This document shows, in pieces, positions 33,265 to 45,154 of a DNA stretch of 64,000 bases. How positions within the stretch are numbered: position 1 is the first letter of the stretch; each line of letters begins with the position of its first letter. The position numbers were made by a program, and so were the translations under genes. Source of the stretch: Diphasiastrum complanatum (taxonomy: Eukaryota > Streptophyta > Lycopodiopsida > Lycopodiales > Lycopodiaceae); contig CM055111.1 in assembly GCA_029204225.1 (NCBI GenBank), positions 13,268,697 through 13,332,696 of the forward strand, read 5' to 3'. The notes beneath the pieces are model-generated. The model was not told where the DNA came from and made no database searches. It was given only the letters and a program-made list of their open reading frames with translations.

Positions 33265-34500
33265 ATTGTTGTGAAAGCAACGTTCCTATATGGGAACATT
33301 GATGAAGAAATATATATGACACAACCAGAAGGTCTTGTGGATGATGACCATCTAGAATTTGTATGCAGATTGACAAAATGCATTTATGGATTGACACAAG
33401 CCGCAAGAGCATGGCATAGTAGAATTGTTCTTTTATCTTAAGTCAATCAGAATGCATGCCTTGTTATCTGACTATAATATATATACAATCTTAGATGGTG
33501 ACAGTTTTGTATTCATGACACTATTTGTTGATGATTCTCTAATGTTAGGGAATTGCCCGAAATTAATCCAGAGAACAAAAACTCAAATATCTGATGAGTC
33601 TGAGATTTCAGATCTTGGAGAAGCATAGATATGTGTGGGACTGCAGATAGAGAAGGACGGGAGCAGAGGGACTCTCCACCTAACACAAGAGAAATATGTG
33701 CTGAAGATTTTGAAAGATTACAAGATGACAGAGTGCAAAGAGAAATGCACTCCTATGGAAGCAGGAGCAAGATTGACCAAGGATGACTGCCCAAAAGATG
33801 ATGCAGAGAAGGGTAGAATGGCGACAGTGCCATACCGAAACCTTATTGGCAGTCTCATGTACCTGGCAGTTTTCACAGACCTGACATTGATGTGGCGGTT
33901 TACTCACTTAGCCAATTTGCTGGTAATCTAGACGAGAAGCATTGGAGAATGGCCAAGAGAGTCACTCAGTACCTTAAAAGTACAACAAGGTATGGGATAA
34001 CCTTCAGCAGTAATTCTGATTTTGAATTACATGCATACAGTGATGTCACTTGGGCTAGCAGCAGAGATGACATCAGAGATGTTTTGTAAGTTTGCGGATT
34101 AGTAGTAAACTGGGTATGCAAAAAGCAGACCTTGGTTGCTCAGTCCTCGTGTGAAGCAGAATATGTTGCTGCATCTAAAAATGCAAATGAAATAGTGTGG
34201 CTTCGAATGTTGTTGAACAAGTTGAGTGATCCACAAGTTCAGCCCACTATAATGTATATGGATAGCCAAAGTGCAATCCATCTCATCGAGGATCTTGTTT
34301 TTCACTCCAAAACCAAGCACATTCCACTGAAGTACCACCACATCAAAGATTTGATTCAGAAAAAGGAGTTGATGATTCAATATGTTAAATCATCCGACAT
34401 GAGGGCAGATGTACTTACAAAACCTCTAAACAAGATCTGGTTTGAAAATTACAGAATGTCAATGGGAATCAGATTGAGGTTTCCTCAGTTCAAGAGGGAG
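33265..34500 (+). pseudogene. Copia RT C-terminus and RNase H, frameshifted
   Basis: Fragments in order: KATFLYGNIDEEIYM.QPEG; KCIYGLTQAARAW; FVDDSLMLG at the catalytic Y-V-D-D place; GLQIEKDGSRGTLHLTQEKY; PYRNLIGSLMYL; YSLSQFAGNLDEKHW; AQSSCEAEYVAASKNANEI; MDSQSAIHL; KTKHIPLKYHHIKDLI; and MRADVLTKPLNK. Several frameshifts and stops separate them. RNase H (34132-34500) is the longest open part. Confidence 0.85.
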
Positions 34501-35700
34501 TTGTTGGAAATTTGTGAACTTCGGAAACCTTCGGCATTTATCCGAAGCCTTCGGGAATTTCAGCATTCCTTTCTCTTTGGCCTTTTCAGGATTTAGCGAA
34601 GCCTTCAAAATTTACAAAACCTTCGGGATTTTGCAAAGCCTTTGACATTTCTCTTAATGCGGCACTTTCTCTTACTTCGGGTTTTTCACTTCGGCCTTCG
34701 CTTTTTAGCATAGCCAATTTTGACAGTTGGGTCCTTTGGGCTTTTGTCGCATTTGTCATAGTTTGTGTAGTTTTCGCATTTTTACCAAAGCGTGAAAACA
34801 GAACCAGAGCATGAATGGATGATGCAGATAAGCAAAATGGACAAAGACAACTAACTAGAAGTAATTAGAGTTAGGATGTTCTTTTAATTTACAAGAGATT
34901 AGATCAGTTGTCTCTCCATTCTCTATATAAAAGTATAACGAGAGACAAACTAATAGAATGATTTGAGTGATCCACAAGTTTAGCCCACTACAATGTATAT
35001 GGATAGCCAAAGTGCAATCCATCTCACCGAGGATCCTGTTTTTCACTCCAAAACCAAGCACATTCCACTAAAGTACCACCACATCAGAGATTTGATTCAG
35101 AAAAAAGGAGTTGATGATTCAATATGTTAAATCATCCGACATGAGGGCAGATGTACTCACAAAACCCTTGAACAAGATCCGGTCTGAAAATTACAAAATG
35201 TCAATGGGAATCAGATGAAGGTTTCCTCAGTTCAAGAGGGAGTTGTTGGAAATTTGTGAACTTCGGAAACCTTTGGCATTTATCCGAAGCCTTCGGGAAT
35301 TTCAGCATTCCTCTCTCTTCGGCCTTTTCAAGATTTAGCGAAGCCTTCAAAATTTATGAAGCCTTCACAATTTACGAAACCTTCGGGATTTTGCAAAGCC
35401 TTCGACATTTCTCTTAATGTGGCACTTTCTCTTACTTCGGGTTTTTCGCTTCGGCCTTCGCTTTTTAGCATAGCCAATTTTGACAGTTGGGTCCTTTGGG
35501 CTTTTGTCGCATTTGTCACAGTTTTTGTAGCTTTTGCATTTTTGCCAGAGCGTGAAAATAGAACTAGAGCATGAATGGATGATGCAGATAAGCAAAATGG
35601 ACAAAGACAATTAACTAGAAGTAATTAGAGTTAGGATGTTTTTTTAATTTACAAGAGATTAGATCAGTTGTCTCTCCATTCCTTATATTAAGGATTAACG
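34219..35700 (+). repeat. Tandem duplication of RNase H end plus LTR, period about 744 bp
   Basis: ttgagtgatccacaagtt recurs at about 34219 and 34963. The first 3' LTR breaks at 34956 and the sequence returns to internal RNase H DNA. The two units have diverged slightly. Confidence 0.85.
34502..34956 (+). repeat. Copia 3' LTR, first copy, truncated
   Basis: It begins TGTTGGAAATTTGTG after the polypurine tract and stops in the region matching about position 455 of the 5' LTR. Confidence 0.85.
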
Positions 35701-35934
35701 AGAGACAAACTAATAGTAGTTAGTATAGGATACTAGCTGTTTGCAAGAGAGAGGAGCTCTCTTGCGGTGATGCACTGTTTGAGATCCAAATAGCGCACAA
35801 GTTTTGTTGTAAATCTGTAATTCAGATGATATAGATGCAAGAGTGCATTAGACGTATTAATGTATAATTGTTTTATGTCTAATTGATTCATTTTCTCTTC
35901 CGCCCATTATTTCCATGTAGTAAATCTATAATTT
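35244..35934 (+). repeat. Copia 3' LTR, second copy, 3'-truncated
   Basis: It parallels the 5' LTR to about ctataatttt and then joins an unrelated gypsy relic; about 75-80 bases of the LTR end are missing. Confidence 0.85.
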
Positions 35935-36777
35935 TGGCTACTATAGACCCTGCGTGATGGCATATGCAACGAGACTTATCCTCTCAATGGATTATTGAAG
36001 AAATATGTGGTTTGGGAATGGACTAATGACTATGAGATGCCTTAGCCACAACTTCATTTTAAAATCTCCCTGGTATGATAAAGAGTTTTTTGGCTTCACT
36101 AGTGCCATCGAAACCTGCATAAATTGTTGTTTAGCCCTGATTTGGGATAAAACAAATTATCCAATAATATTTCCTGGAAGAAAAGTCAACATTGGGGAGT
36201 TGAATTACACGAAAGCTGAGAAGGTGTGTCTCTGCATAGCGTATGATGCTGCGAAATATCGACACTATATTTTACATCTGAAAGTGACCTTCTTCACTAA
36301 GAGTGAGGCAGTGACCATGATGATGAACAATGTCGAACCTCCAAGTAGATTATTCAAATGGATAACCTCTCCTCAAGAATTTGATTATACTTTGAAGAGT
36401 AAACCACCCTAGAAGGGTCTGAATATGATTGCATCTGCGAGCAAGGAAATCTAAAAGAGGAGAGCAGTAGCTGGGAGGATAAACAATTTGAAAGAACTTT
36501 CCAAAATAGATACATAATTGATTCCTGAACGGTACAATGACTTAGCTCGATACTTGTCCACGTTAGAAATTCCTGCTACCTATACCTCACAAGAGAGACG
36601 AAAACTCAGATTACAAGCATTGAAATTCTATCTAATACCTGGAGTTCTGGGGTGGATGGAATTCATTGTCGATGTGTGACTCAAGATGAGACTGGATTTA
36701 TCTTGGAAGAGTGTCATGACTGCGTGTGGTGGACAATTTGTTGGTCGATGGACATGACAAAAAATACTAAGCTGGAG
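35935..36777 (+). pseudogene. Ty3/gypsy RNase H to integrase zinc-finger relic
   Basis: The open stretch 36005-36412 contains NYTKAEKVCLCIAYDAAKYRHYIL, which I read as the RNase H block Y-S-x-x-E-x-E-x-L-A-x-V-x-A-x-x-x-x-R-H-Y-L, and RLFKWITSPQEFDYTL for R-x-x-R-W-x-x-x-L-Q-E-F-D. Later, RYNDLARYLSTLEIPA and SQERRKLRLQALKFYLI lead to the integrase zinc-binding region (ILEECHD, then C-G-G-Q-F in another frame). It is cut at 36778 by the duplicated RING locus. Confidence 0.65.
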
Positions 36778-37100
36778 CCACTCATTCCGCCGCCCACACT
36801 TGACGAAGTTGATCTGATGCTAAAGTTGAGACCAGTTAGTTCTAAATTCTTTAACTCAGTACATGCAATCTCAAATTCATTGTCGTAAAGATGGTTTTGT
36901 TCTCCTTAGCTTTGCAGCTCTAGATTATTAGTATGACAAATACTGAATGTGTTCTGTTTCAGGTGCGGGCACATGCTACATCTGACTTGTTTCTAGTGTT
37001 GGTTCGAAGCAATTCCCAGCATTTGCAATTGTCCTATATGTCGGGGGACATTTTCAGATCAGTTGACATCTGACTTGGAACAATGTGCAAACTACATATA
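36778..37100 (+). pseudogene. RING-H2 gene second copy, truncated, nonsense in exon 2
   Basis: Homology starts inside exon 1 (ccactcattccgccgcccac), so the first RING cysteines are missing. Exon 2 keeps CGHMLHLTC, but the next codon run has TAG where the intact gene has TTG (a Leu in CFLCW). The C-terminal 17 residues are replaced. The flanks stay homologous to 38675, so this is a DNA-level segmental copy and not a processed one. Confidence 0.85.
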
Positions 37101-38675
37101 ACCATTACTAGCACATGTATTGTCTTTCGACTAGTAAAGAAATGATGGCAAGATACAGACTGCTGCCTGATTTTTATTTTATTGTTTGTAACATGGATCT
37201 TGATAATGGTGAAATAGGTTGGTCTACGTACCTATAGCAAGTTCCAAAATTTTAGGTATTCCGCATGCAATGAAAACCTGTGAAACCGGTTATCACTTCG
37301 TTTTGGCTGAGAAAGCAATGCAATATTTTAGAAACTGCACGCGAATGACGCGGCAATGATAAAGCAGTTTGCTCACATAAAGACCGTAATTCCCTAATCA
37401 TGTAGCGAATTAAGGTAATAAGGGACCAATGATCACAAGTTCCTACACATTTTAGAATAACATGGGTTAGACATTGACACGGCATTCAAATTTGATTTAG
37501 CAAATCAAGGCCAAATACTATACTAACCGCAGAAAAACAGTTCTAGCTACGCTGCAATACTAAGACAAGTACACTTGGAATCAGCTCTTGGTCAAGTTGA
37601 AATTATTCATAGAAAATGCTTATGGTTTTGCCTTTCAGATTTTCAAGGCGTCGTGACGCCAACCATTTAACTTCACATGAGCATTTGTCATTACCAGAGC
37701 AAGGCACAAGGACTCGTACCGAGGTGTGGCTACTGATGAAACATCAGGTGGGAGTAATCCACCAACAGAGTCAGACGGACGCAAATCAAGACCATCTCAC
37801 AAACACAGTTATTCATTACCCGGATGAGTTTGGAGCATGAAACAGATATGGAGGTCCATATAGGGCCTGAATCGGGATAATAATTGAGAATAAAACATGT
37901 CAAACAATTTTCGAATCCCGATGACTTTTGAGGTCCTTCATTTTGACATCAGAAGATCATCCTTGTAGCTGTGTTCGCTATTCATCTTTTTCCTAGTATT
38001 AATTATGAAACCTGAATTGAACAGTCTTTTTGTCACGGGAGTACATTCTAGAAACGATCAACAAAGGGCACTTCATGTATTGTATGCAGTGATTGATCAC
38101 CATTATCAGCTCGTTTTATATCAGACACAAGTACGGAATCTGGATCTTTTCCATTTGTGTTGTCAACGCTAAATTCTTATCATCTTAATGGCTATAGAAT
38201 TTAATGATGCAGTTGCACTTCCTCCTGTTTTCTTTGAATAAACTCACAGGCTAGGATGAGTCTTATCGATGTCATGACTGCTCAATTAAGCTTATTACTG
38301 TAATCCGAATGGCTAACGAAGTCAATGAAGTGGAGCTTATGTTGTTTTTTTTTTCATTAATCTCACTAAAGTTGTCTTGCTTCAGAATCATTATAGATGA
38401 TGTGTTTTCATACCTAGAGAAGCATGTTTGATTGCATGAGAATTGGTTTGGCAGCCATTTTTTGGGGACACCATACCTTTGTTGATCAATGCATCCGTTG
38501 ATAATTTTATTACTCAAATTGTGAAGTACTATCCAAATTGTCATAATAGCCAATAGCCATATGCATAAATGATTTTGTTAATTTTACTTATTTTAGCTCT
38601 CAAAAGGTTTACTGTTTCATATACAAAACAATAAGATATTCAAGACATGCATATTGTATTGAATGCAGCACCCTA
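36778..38675 (+). repeat. Segmental duplicate of the 2391-4493 RING locus
   Basis: It parallels 2391-4493 with moderate divergence, has one 318-bp unit instead of two, and has a replaced segment near 37335-37540. It shows that this region and the left edge of the window share ancestry. Confidence 0.85.
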
Positions 38676-39114
38676 TTTCAATAGTTTTCATTTTGATGTT
38701 CCTTCATTTGTAGCTCTCAACAACTAATGGATTTGAAGAGAGTCATATTTAAAAATGTGCTCTTTCTATCACAAACACAATACATTGGCCTCCACTCACT
38801 TTTGAAATTAACGAAATTTGCTAATTCATTTGTTTGAATATAACGAGATGCTTGAGGTTTTGTAGGACTCTCCTTTGCTTTAACCTTGTTAATACATCAT
38901 ATATCTGTCAGGTATGTGATGCTTTGCATATGGATATGTATTTCAGCTGACCACCATAATGTGCTCTATTTATTGCTATCAAGAAGGTCTCTCGGTACAT
39001 CAATCCGTAGTAAAGGGGTCATTATTATACATCCTCATGGACGATCAAAATGTTTGCAAATGTTCTGCATCCTTGGAAAGCATTTTTTCTACCTTTGATG
39101 GCATCTTTGTTGCA

Positions 39115-39189
39115 GCAATCAATCTACGGTGCATTGAAACGATCTATGGTGATGATGGATTAGATATGATTGGCTTGCTACGGAGATGG
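39115..39189 (+). pseudogene. SIN3-like co-repressor exon fragment (HDAC-interaction region)
   Basis: After a tttgttgcag acceptor the frame reads AINLRCIETIYGDDGLDMI, then GLLRR. From family knowledge, plant SIN3-like proteins carry a closely similar line (A-L-N-L-R-C-I-E-x-L-Y-G-D-x-G-L-D-V) within the histone-deacetylase-interaction region. After LLRR the similarity stops, without the expected LPVILTRLKQK block. It lies 1 kb from minus-strand SIN3-like C-terminal exons and points the other way, so the locus has been broken and inverted. Confidence 0.6.
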
Positions 39190-40227
39190 AATTTGTCACT
39201 ATGGAGTAAAGATAAGCAGGATTTGCTCTCTATTTGCATGGTTGGGAAGTTTTTGTTATGCCTGATGATCAACATACCCATAATGCTGTTAGAAATGACT
39301 GCTGCCTGCAAAATAACGACACCCAATTTTCACATGTAGCTGTGGCACGTCTTTTAACCTATAAGCTTTTACATGTCGTTGAAGACATTCTGTCCCTGGT
39401 TTTAAAGACACTCCACTTTGCATGCAATACCCCCCAATAATCAACTTGAATGCGTAGAAATTATATTCATTTCCAGCTAATTTGTTAGAGTATTTCATTC
39501 AATGAATCATAAACATCACTATTTTTCAATGCAACTTTTGAGCTTCAAGCTATTATCCAACTAACTCCTATGCCAATCACTAGGTCCACGACATCACCCT
39601 CAAAGTCACATCTCAAAGAGCTTGTCAAAGGAGTTCATCAAGTCACAACTTGCAACATATCTAAGACATTTTGGAACAAATGTCTGATCGTGGTTAAGTG
39701 GTAGCTGGAACTAGGTCCATGGCATCATCACATCTCATAGAGCTTGTCATATAATTTCATCAAGTCACAACTTGCAATGCATCTAACACATCTTGAAGCA
39801 AATTCCTAGTTATGGTTACAAGCTTTCACCATATTCCGTAGAACACGTGCCAAATGATGTGTCCTTTCTTAGCTCAAAATATGTGAAAAGAAGTAAAAAG
39901 TTTACAACAAAAAGATGTGTTTTGAAATCTTGAGCTTGTCATAAGAGTTGTGAGCTTCTTCTATGCTAATGGTTGCAAATGATGGTGCATACAGTAAAAT
40001 CATTGCACTCCATATGTCCATGGAACATAAGGTCTATTTCAAAGTTTCATACGTAAAGTCTTGAAGAAAAATAGAGCTCAAATTACAATTGTTGGTCCAA
40101 AATGCTTGGGCTTTGATAATAGCCAACCATGAACGTACATAAACTAAGGTGTCTTCTTCTGGTTAACCCAACAAAAATCAGTTACAAGAAAGAACTTTTG
40201 TAGAATAAAATTTCTGATTGCCTTCTG

Positions 40228-41266
40228 TTACGTCTCTGTCAACTTACCCTCCAACCATACAAGGAACCGCTTAGCTCTATCTTGTTTAGTTATCGATCCT
40301 CTAGAACCACACGTCATGGAAATGCTACGGGTTCCATTATTGACCTGAGGAGAATTAATCATCTTAGGCCACTTCCTTCTGCACAGAGGGTCCTCAGTAG
40401 CAAGGACATATGAGACCTGTAGAGAATGTAGAGACATTCTATTTAGTAAAACAAAAACATTCAATGCAATAGAGTACCCTTTTTTTTTCAAACAAGATTT
40501 ATCACCAGAAGCCTCACACTATCTTTCACCTGAATATACACGGTGTCTAATGTGATCGTACAAATTCAGTCTTAGAAAAAAAGGTAAACCTTGGAGGTCC
40601 TACAATCTATCTTGGACTCCAAACCATTCACCATGTAAACATTTCTTGTTGCCTTCATAAAAGCTTCACATTCCTCGTCATCTGTGAATTTGCGCTTATT
40701 TTTGCGGATAAGTAAAGAGCTGATTAGAAACAAACAAAGGTGATTCATTCAATGTCTTAAAATGTATGAGACGCCAAGCAAAACTCTGAAGCTACCTTTT
40801 AGCAGAAACACGATGACGATCTTTCCTCTCTGGCACTGAAAACAAGTAATCGTTCAAGTAATTTTGCAAAGGCTCGTCAATGGCAGTTGCCGGAACCTCC
40901 AATTTCTCAGGTCCCTCCTCCATTAGCTGAATTGATAATTCACCTGGGCATATTTTCTTTTGTCACAAAAATTCACATGTTCTCACATGTAACATCAGAT
41001 AGACAGAAAGCAGAAACATTGTCATTAGAGATAACATATATATCACGTACATGCTCAAATCGAAAGACGCTCTCATCACGGAGGAGGACACATGCATTTG
41101 CATGGTAAACAATGTCAATAATCCCACAAGCTCCACGTGATTTCTCACGTGTGTATAAACATAAACATTCTCTTACATAAACATTCGTGGCCATTCTGAA
41201 GTTCAAGGAACTTTCCGGTATTTTTCTTAAATTTGCCAATAAATCACTTGCAGCTTTACACAGGTT
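40228..41266 (-). CDS. SNL: SIN3-like transcriptional co-repressor, C-terminal four exons (5' part missing)
   Basis: Four exons on the minus strand: a 41266-41047, b 40943-40796, c 40719-40590, d 40416-40228. Junctions are GT-AG and phases fit exactly (1, 2, 0). Family lines of the SIN3 C-terminal domain appear in order: LYTREKSRG; IDIVYHANACVLLRDE; FRFEHV|RELSIQLMEEG; LNDYLFSVPERKDR; IRKNKRKFTDDEE; MVNGLESKIDCRTSKV|SYVLATEDPL; RFLVWLEGKL. SIN3 scaffolds histone-deacetylase complexes in the nucleus. There is no stop across the four exons. Upstream of exon a an in-frame TAA (41267-41269) is met before any clear acceptor. The Ty3/gypsy 3' end begins within 100-150 bases, so the rest of the gene is gone from this place. 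Expression would need a new promoter. Confidence 0.75.
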
Positions 41267-41339
41267 TTACGTAAGTGAACTTTATCTACACTTTTCCTGT
41301 GCTACTGCCAATGTATTTTGTAATTCAAAGTTGCTAAGG

Positions 41340-41421
41340 CCGATGAATTAAGCCCCTGCCATACGTCCTAGGTCTAGTTTGGCCCTGATGAGGACATCAG
41401 CTTTTTCAAACGAGGGGAGGA
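41340..41421 (+). other. Gypsy internal 3' end with polypurine tract
   Basis: aacgaggggagga directly precedes the LTR start TGTTGTAAAG, the standard place for the plus-strand primer. The upstream end of this element is lost; the join to SIN3-like DNA is somewhere near 41270-41340. Confidence 0.7.
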
Positions 41422-42326
41422 TGTTGTAAAGCTGACTCAGGTGCACCCAACGTGCCCTGTAAGACTCTAAGGGGTGACACTCCGTAAGGTCCCAAAGCAA
41501 GTTAGAACGTCAAGGACTGAGCCTCCGACCTGTGGTGAGCCAGTCAAGTAGTCACAAGTCATGAGCTAGCTCTGGAGCACGAGTCATGGTCTAGTCAGGA
41601 AGCAAGTTGATTTTGCCACCGGAACGGCTCCCGGGACCCATGTCGGGAGCCAGACTGATTCTGCCAGGCTTGCCAAGCTTAATCAGCAAAATAAAAACTA
41701 AGTCCCAAAAAGCGTGCTTTACCAGAAAGCACTATGTTTCAGAACAGAGGGGGTGCGCCGAATCACAGCAGAACTATAGGGGGAGTCCGACAGACAGAAA
41801 CTTGGGCAGCTCAACCAGCGCCAGGAATCCAGTCGCCAGGTCTCAGCTCCCTCTACCAGCACGAGCCAGGCACAATGCCCAGCACGTGTTGGTGGCCCCG
41901 AGACCGGTCAGTCTATGTATGAATGTAACCTCTTCCAAATCTAATAAAGTTGATCCTTGGGCATGATTATCATTTCGGTTTCGCCTCCGGGACTGGTCCA
42001 AGTGGAAGGACCCTTACTACAACCTTTTTGCGTCGCTGGCGCCTAAGGGTCCCTGTCATCGACATGGGACTTGCCGCTATGCCAATTGGTCAGTTTGGCG
42101 ACCACTATGCCTTGGGTTTCATGTGTGGCTTGTCTTTGCCTTTGGTTACCTTTTGGGGACGGATTCTGAGTTGGCTTTCGGGTTGGTTGGGATTCCAGTT
42201 TTCTTTAAAGCTTGTTACGTTTCTGAGTTGGCTTTTATGTAAGTGCATGATGGATGAATGTTAGACTTAAGCGCGTGTTGGGGAAACCGCTCAAGTCCCA
42301 GCGCCCTTTGAGGCGCCGGCGCAACA
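41422..42326 (+). repeat. Gypsy 3' LTR, right arm, 905 bp
   Basis: It matches the left-arm 5' LTR in reverse complement and ends gcgcaaca, followed by gtgat, the same target word as the left element. So it is the same insertion event, copied by the inverted duplication. Frames at 41607-42264 are inside the LTR and are not genes. Confidence 0.9.
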
Positions 42327-42917
42327 GTGATGGAATAGTGCTCTCCAAAATTCCCCATCAAACTTATTATTTTGGTCATTGATTGTGCCAAAAAGATGAT
42401 TGTAACATAATAAAAATAGCATGTCTATGAACAACCTTGCTAATTCTAGTGCTATAATGATTGTTTTGGTCAAAACAAAGTGAGCCATTATGGTCAAATG
42501 ATCAACTATGACTCATTTGTCATCATCACCTTTCTAGGTCCTAGGTAGGCATACTATAAAATCCATGGATATACTTTGCCGTTTGCCGGTTTATATTTTA
42601 GAAAGGTTGTAACAATCCACCTATCTATAGTGTGCTCCAAGTTGAATAGGAATTAATTAGCTTGGTTTGTGGGATATAAAATGGAAGGATATATAGATAT
42701 TGATAGATGGTACAAGACTATAAAAGATAGGTAGTTCTGCAGCTATGGCATGCATGTGGTGAGTGCTCCACATGAGCGCTAATTACACTCATTTAACTGG
42801 GTGCGGAGGAATGATCAGCCTCAGCCCAACGCATGAGCATGATCGAAAGAGGAGGAGTTAGTGACTGATCAATACAAGCAGCAGCTTCTGACTATATCTT
42901 GCTTTCAGTAAATTTTC

Positions 42918-43791
42918 ATGAGCTTGATGGCGGTTGAGATGCAAAACAGCAATATGGAACTGGAGGGTGGTGGGCATCGCACAAAGGATGTTCACCAGTT
43001 CTCGCAATCGCAGGGAACGGCCAGGGCAGAGGCAGATGTAAAAAACCTGAATGATTATCATTATCATTATGATGATAAGGATGCAAAGGATGGGTTAAAA
43101 TACGTCAACAAGAAAGGCGGATCGGATGGGCAGTGGCAGCATGCTGACAGCTCCAAGCAGCTCACCAGTGGACTTAATGGGAAGGGCGATGAGCAGTTCT
43201 CTGTGGAGGAATGTGCTGAAACTGCAGTGCCTCCTTGGTGGGAACAAATCACCATCAGGTCGCTAGTTGAAAGCGTGGTGCTAGGAGGTTTCTTCTCCAT
43301 CATAACCCACAAACTGAGCCTGACAGTGGGAGTCATCCCATCGCTGAATGTGTCCGCTGGATTGCTTGGATATTTTTTCATTCGATCATGGATCGCAATC
43401 ACGTCCAACCTGGGGTTTTCGAGCAAACCCTTCACTCGACAGGAGAACACTGTCATTCAAACCTACGTGGTTGCGTGCTATGGCCTGGCTTTCAGTGGTA
43501 ATATGCTTGAATGATCAAGTCTAAATTTGACAGACTAGTGTAGCGTACTTTCTTCTGCATTGATTCGATTTGTGCGTGGTGACTGAACTTTCTTCCTGTA
43601 TATACGTTACCCTCCCAGGAGGATTCGGGTCGTATATGCTGGGCCTGGACCCAAAAACCTACAACCGCATTGGACCAGACTATCCTAGAAATCACGCAGA
43701 TGATGTCAACAAACTTTCGCTGGGATGGATCATTGCATTTCTCTTCACCGTCAGTTTCCTTGGCGTCTTGGTGCTTGTTCCTCTCCGAAAG
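42918..43791 (+). pseudogene. YSL: YSL transporter 5' part, exons 1-2, right arm (gene incomplete)
   Basis: Exon 1 is 42918-43497 and exon 2 is 43619-43791, with the same GT-AG intron and 251 open codons as the left-arm copy. Three residues differ in exon 1: SQGTA for SRGTA, RSLVESVV for RSLVVSVV, and QTYVV for QTCVV. The Val to Glu change puts a charge into the first predicted membrane helix, which suggests relaxed constraint on this copy. Exon 3 is not found downstream. The upstream DNA (42.35-42.9 kb) is the same as in the left arm, so both copies have the same promoter if it is included. Confidence 0.85.
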
Positions 43792-44913
43792 GTTAGGTTA
43801 TTACACACTTTGTGGCTCATCAGTTGATTTGTTAAATTAGTCGTAGCTAGTGATTTCATGAGGCAAGGAGAGGGAGTAGAGAAATTGATTAACATGCATA
43901 AGTATCAAACTTGGTTTATGATCAGTTTATAGATTAGACCAATAGGTTTGTATATGGCATACTAGCATAATATCCTAGTAATTTGTGATGGAAGGGGGTA
44001 AGTATGTTAAAGTACTTGGTTTTTAATTAGAAATTTGAGGTAGCTGAATTTTGAAACCTTGAGGTTTGTGGACACATACTAGCATAATAATCTTGGTTTA
44101 ATGTCATAAACTTGAAAATTCAGACCATTTGAATGAGATTATTAGATACAAATATCCAAGAAATTTGTGCTCCAAGTTGGATAGGAAATAATTAGCTTGG
44201 TTTGTGGGATATAAAATGGAAGGATATATAGATATTGGTAGATGGTACAACACTATAAAAGATAGGTAGTTCTGGAGCTGTATGGCATGCATCACAAGAA
44301 AAATGAAACCATTCTCCATATGGGGAAATCCCAAAATTTCCTAGTTCAACAACGATTTTCCCATTTCAATATGGGGGCTTTTGGAGTGTCCAAGTAGGGA
44401 AATGTTTCGCTACTTGCAATGGATCTCCAAGAATTTTAAACTAGGAAATTGGTTCAACCTATGTAGGAAAACTTGTATTGATATCTAGGTAAATGTCAAT
44501 GATAAAGAAATGTATATGTAATTCACATTTTTTCTATTTTGAAAAAATTATGAATATGTAGGTAAAGTTAGATTGTGATGTAGGTATTCACACACAATTT
44601 ATGAACACCTAAGAAAACTTGCATTGTCATGTAGGTAATCCCAAATTATGAAAGATATGCATTTGCAATTCACATTTTTCTTATGACATTGTATCCCAAT
44701 TTATGAATACTTTATTTTTATCTAAAAATACATCAAAACATCAATAAAATGTAAAAGCACAACAAATTAGAAGCACGAATAAAATGTAAAAAGGAAAACT
44801 AAATACATTAAACCCTTAAATAGAACCCTAAATGTAGAATTTAAGCAAATTAAAAGCCCACAAAATGTCAAAATGAAAACATTAAAAGTCCTAAGAAAAT
44901 GCAAATTCATCAA

Positions 44914-45154
44914 ATTCTAAGGAAGCGGGGGTTGGGGGCAAACGCGTGCTCGGACGCGAGCCTGGAAGTGGGCGTGGGCGCTCCCGGGCACGTCCAAGGG
45001 TGGACGCGTCCGGGGTGGGCACAAATTTGTTTTTTTTAATTTTTTTACTTGTATTTTTTAGTAAAAAAAAATTTGAACACCTCCAAGGGTCATACATGGA
45101 CGCGCCCGGGCGCCCGATGCGGGCGCAAAAATGGCCAAAAGCCCCCGGACGCAT
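44914..45154. other. GC-rich island, right-arm copy
   Basis: Mirror of 22690-22930 with a few differences (for example ctcccgggcacgtcc). CpG-dense, no gene seen. Confidence 0.6.

Larger units (their letters stand above)
31615..35934 (+). mobile_element. Copia LTR retrotransposon, internally deleted, 3' end tandemly duplicated
   Basis: The order is 5' LTR (31615-32380), primer site (tggtatcagagc at 32382), gag fused to RT by an internal deletion, RNase H, polypurine tract (aagagggag), a 3' LTR cut short at 34956, then a repeat of the last about 280 internal bases and a second 3' LTR (35244 to about 35934) that lacks its end. No target duplication can be tested because the right end is missing. 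Confidence 0.88.

Noticed and set aside
41267-41421. Further SIN3-like exon between exon a and the gypsy fragment
   Set aside because: In-frame stop at 41267-41269 and no matching motif upstream; I could not support an exon.
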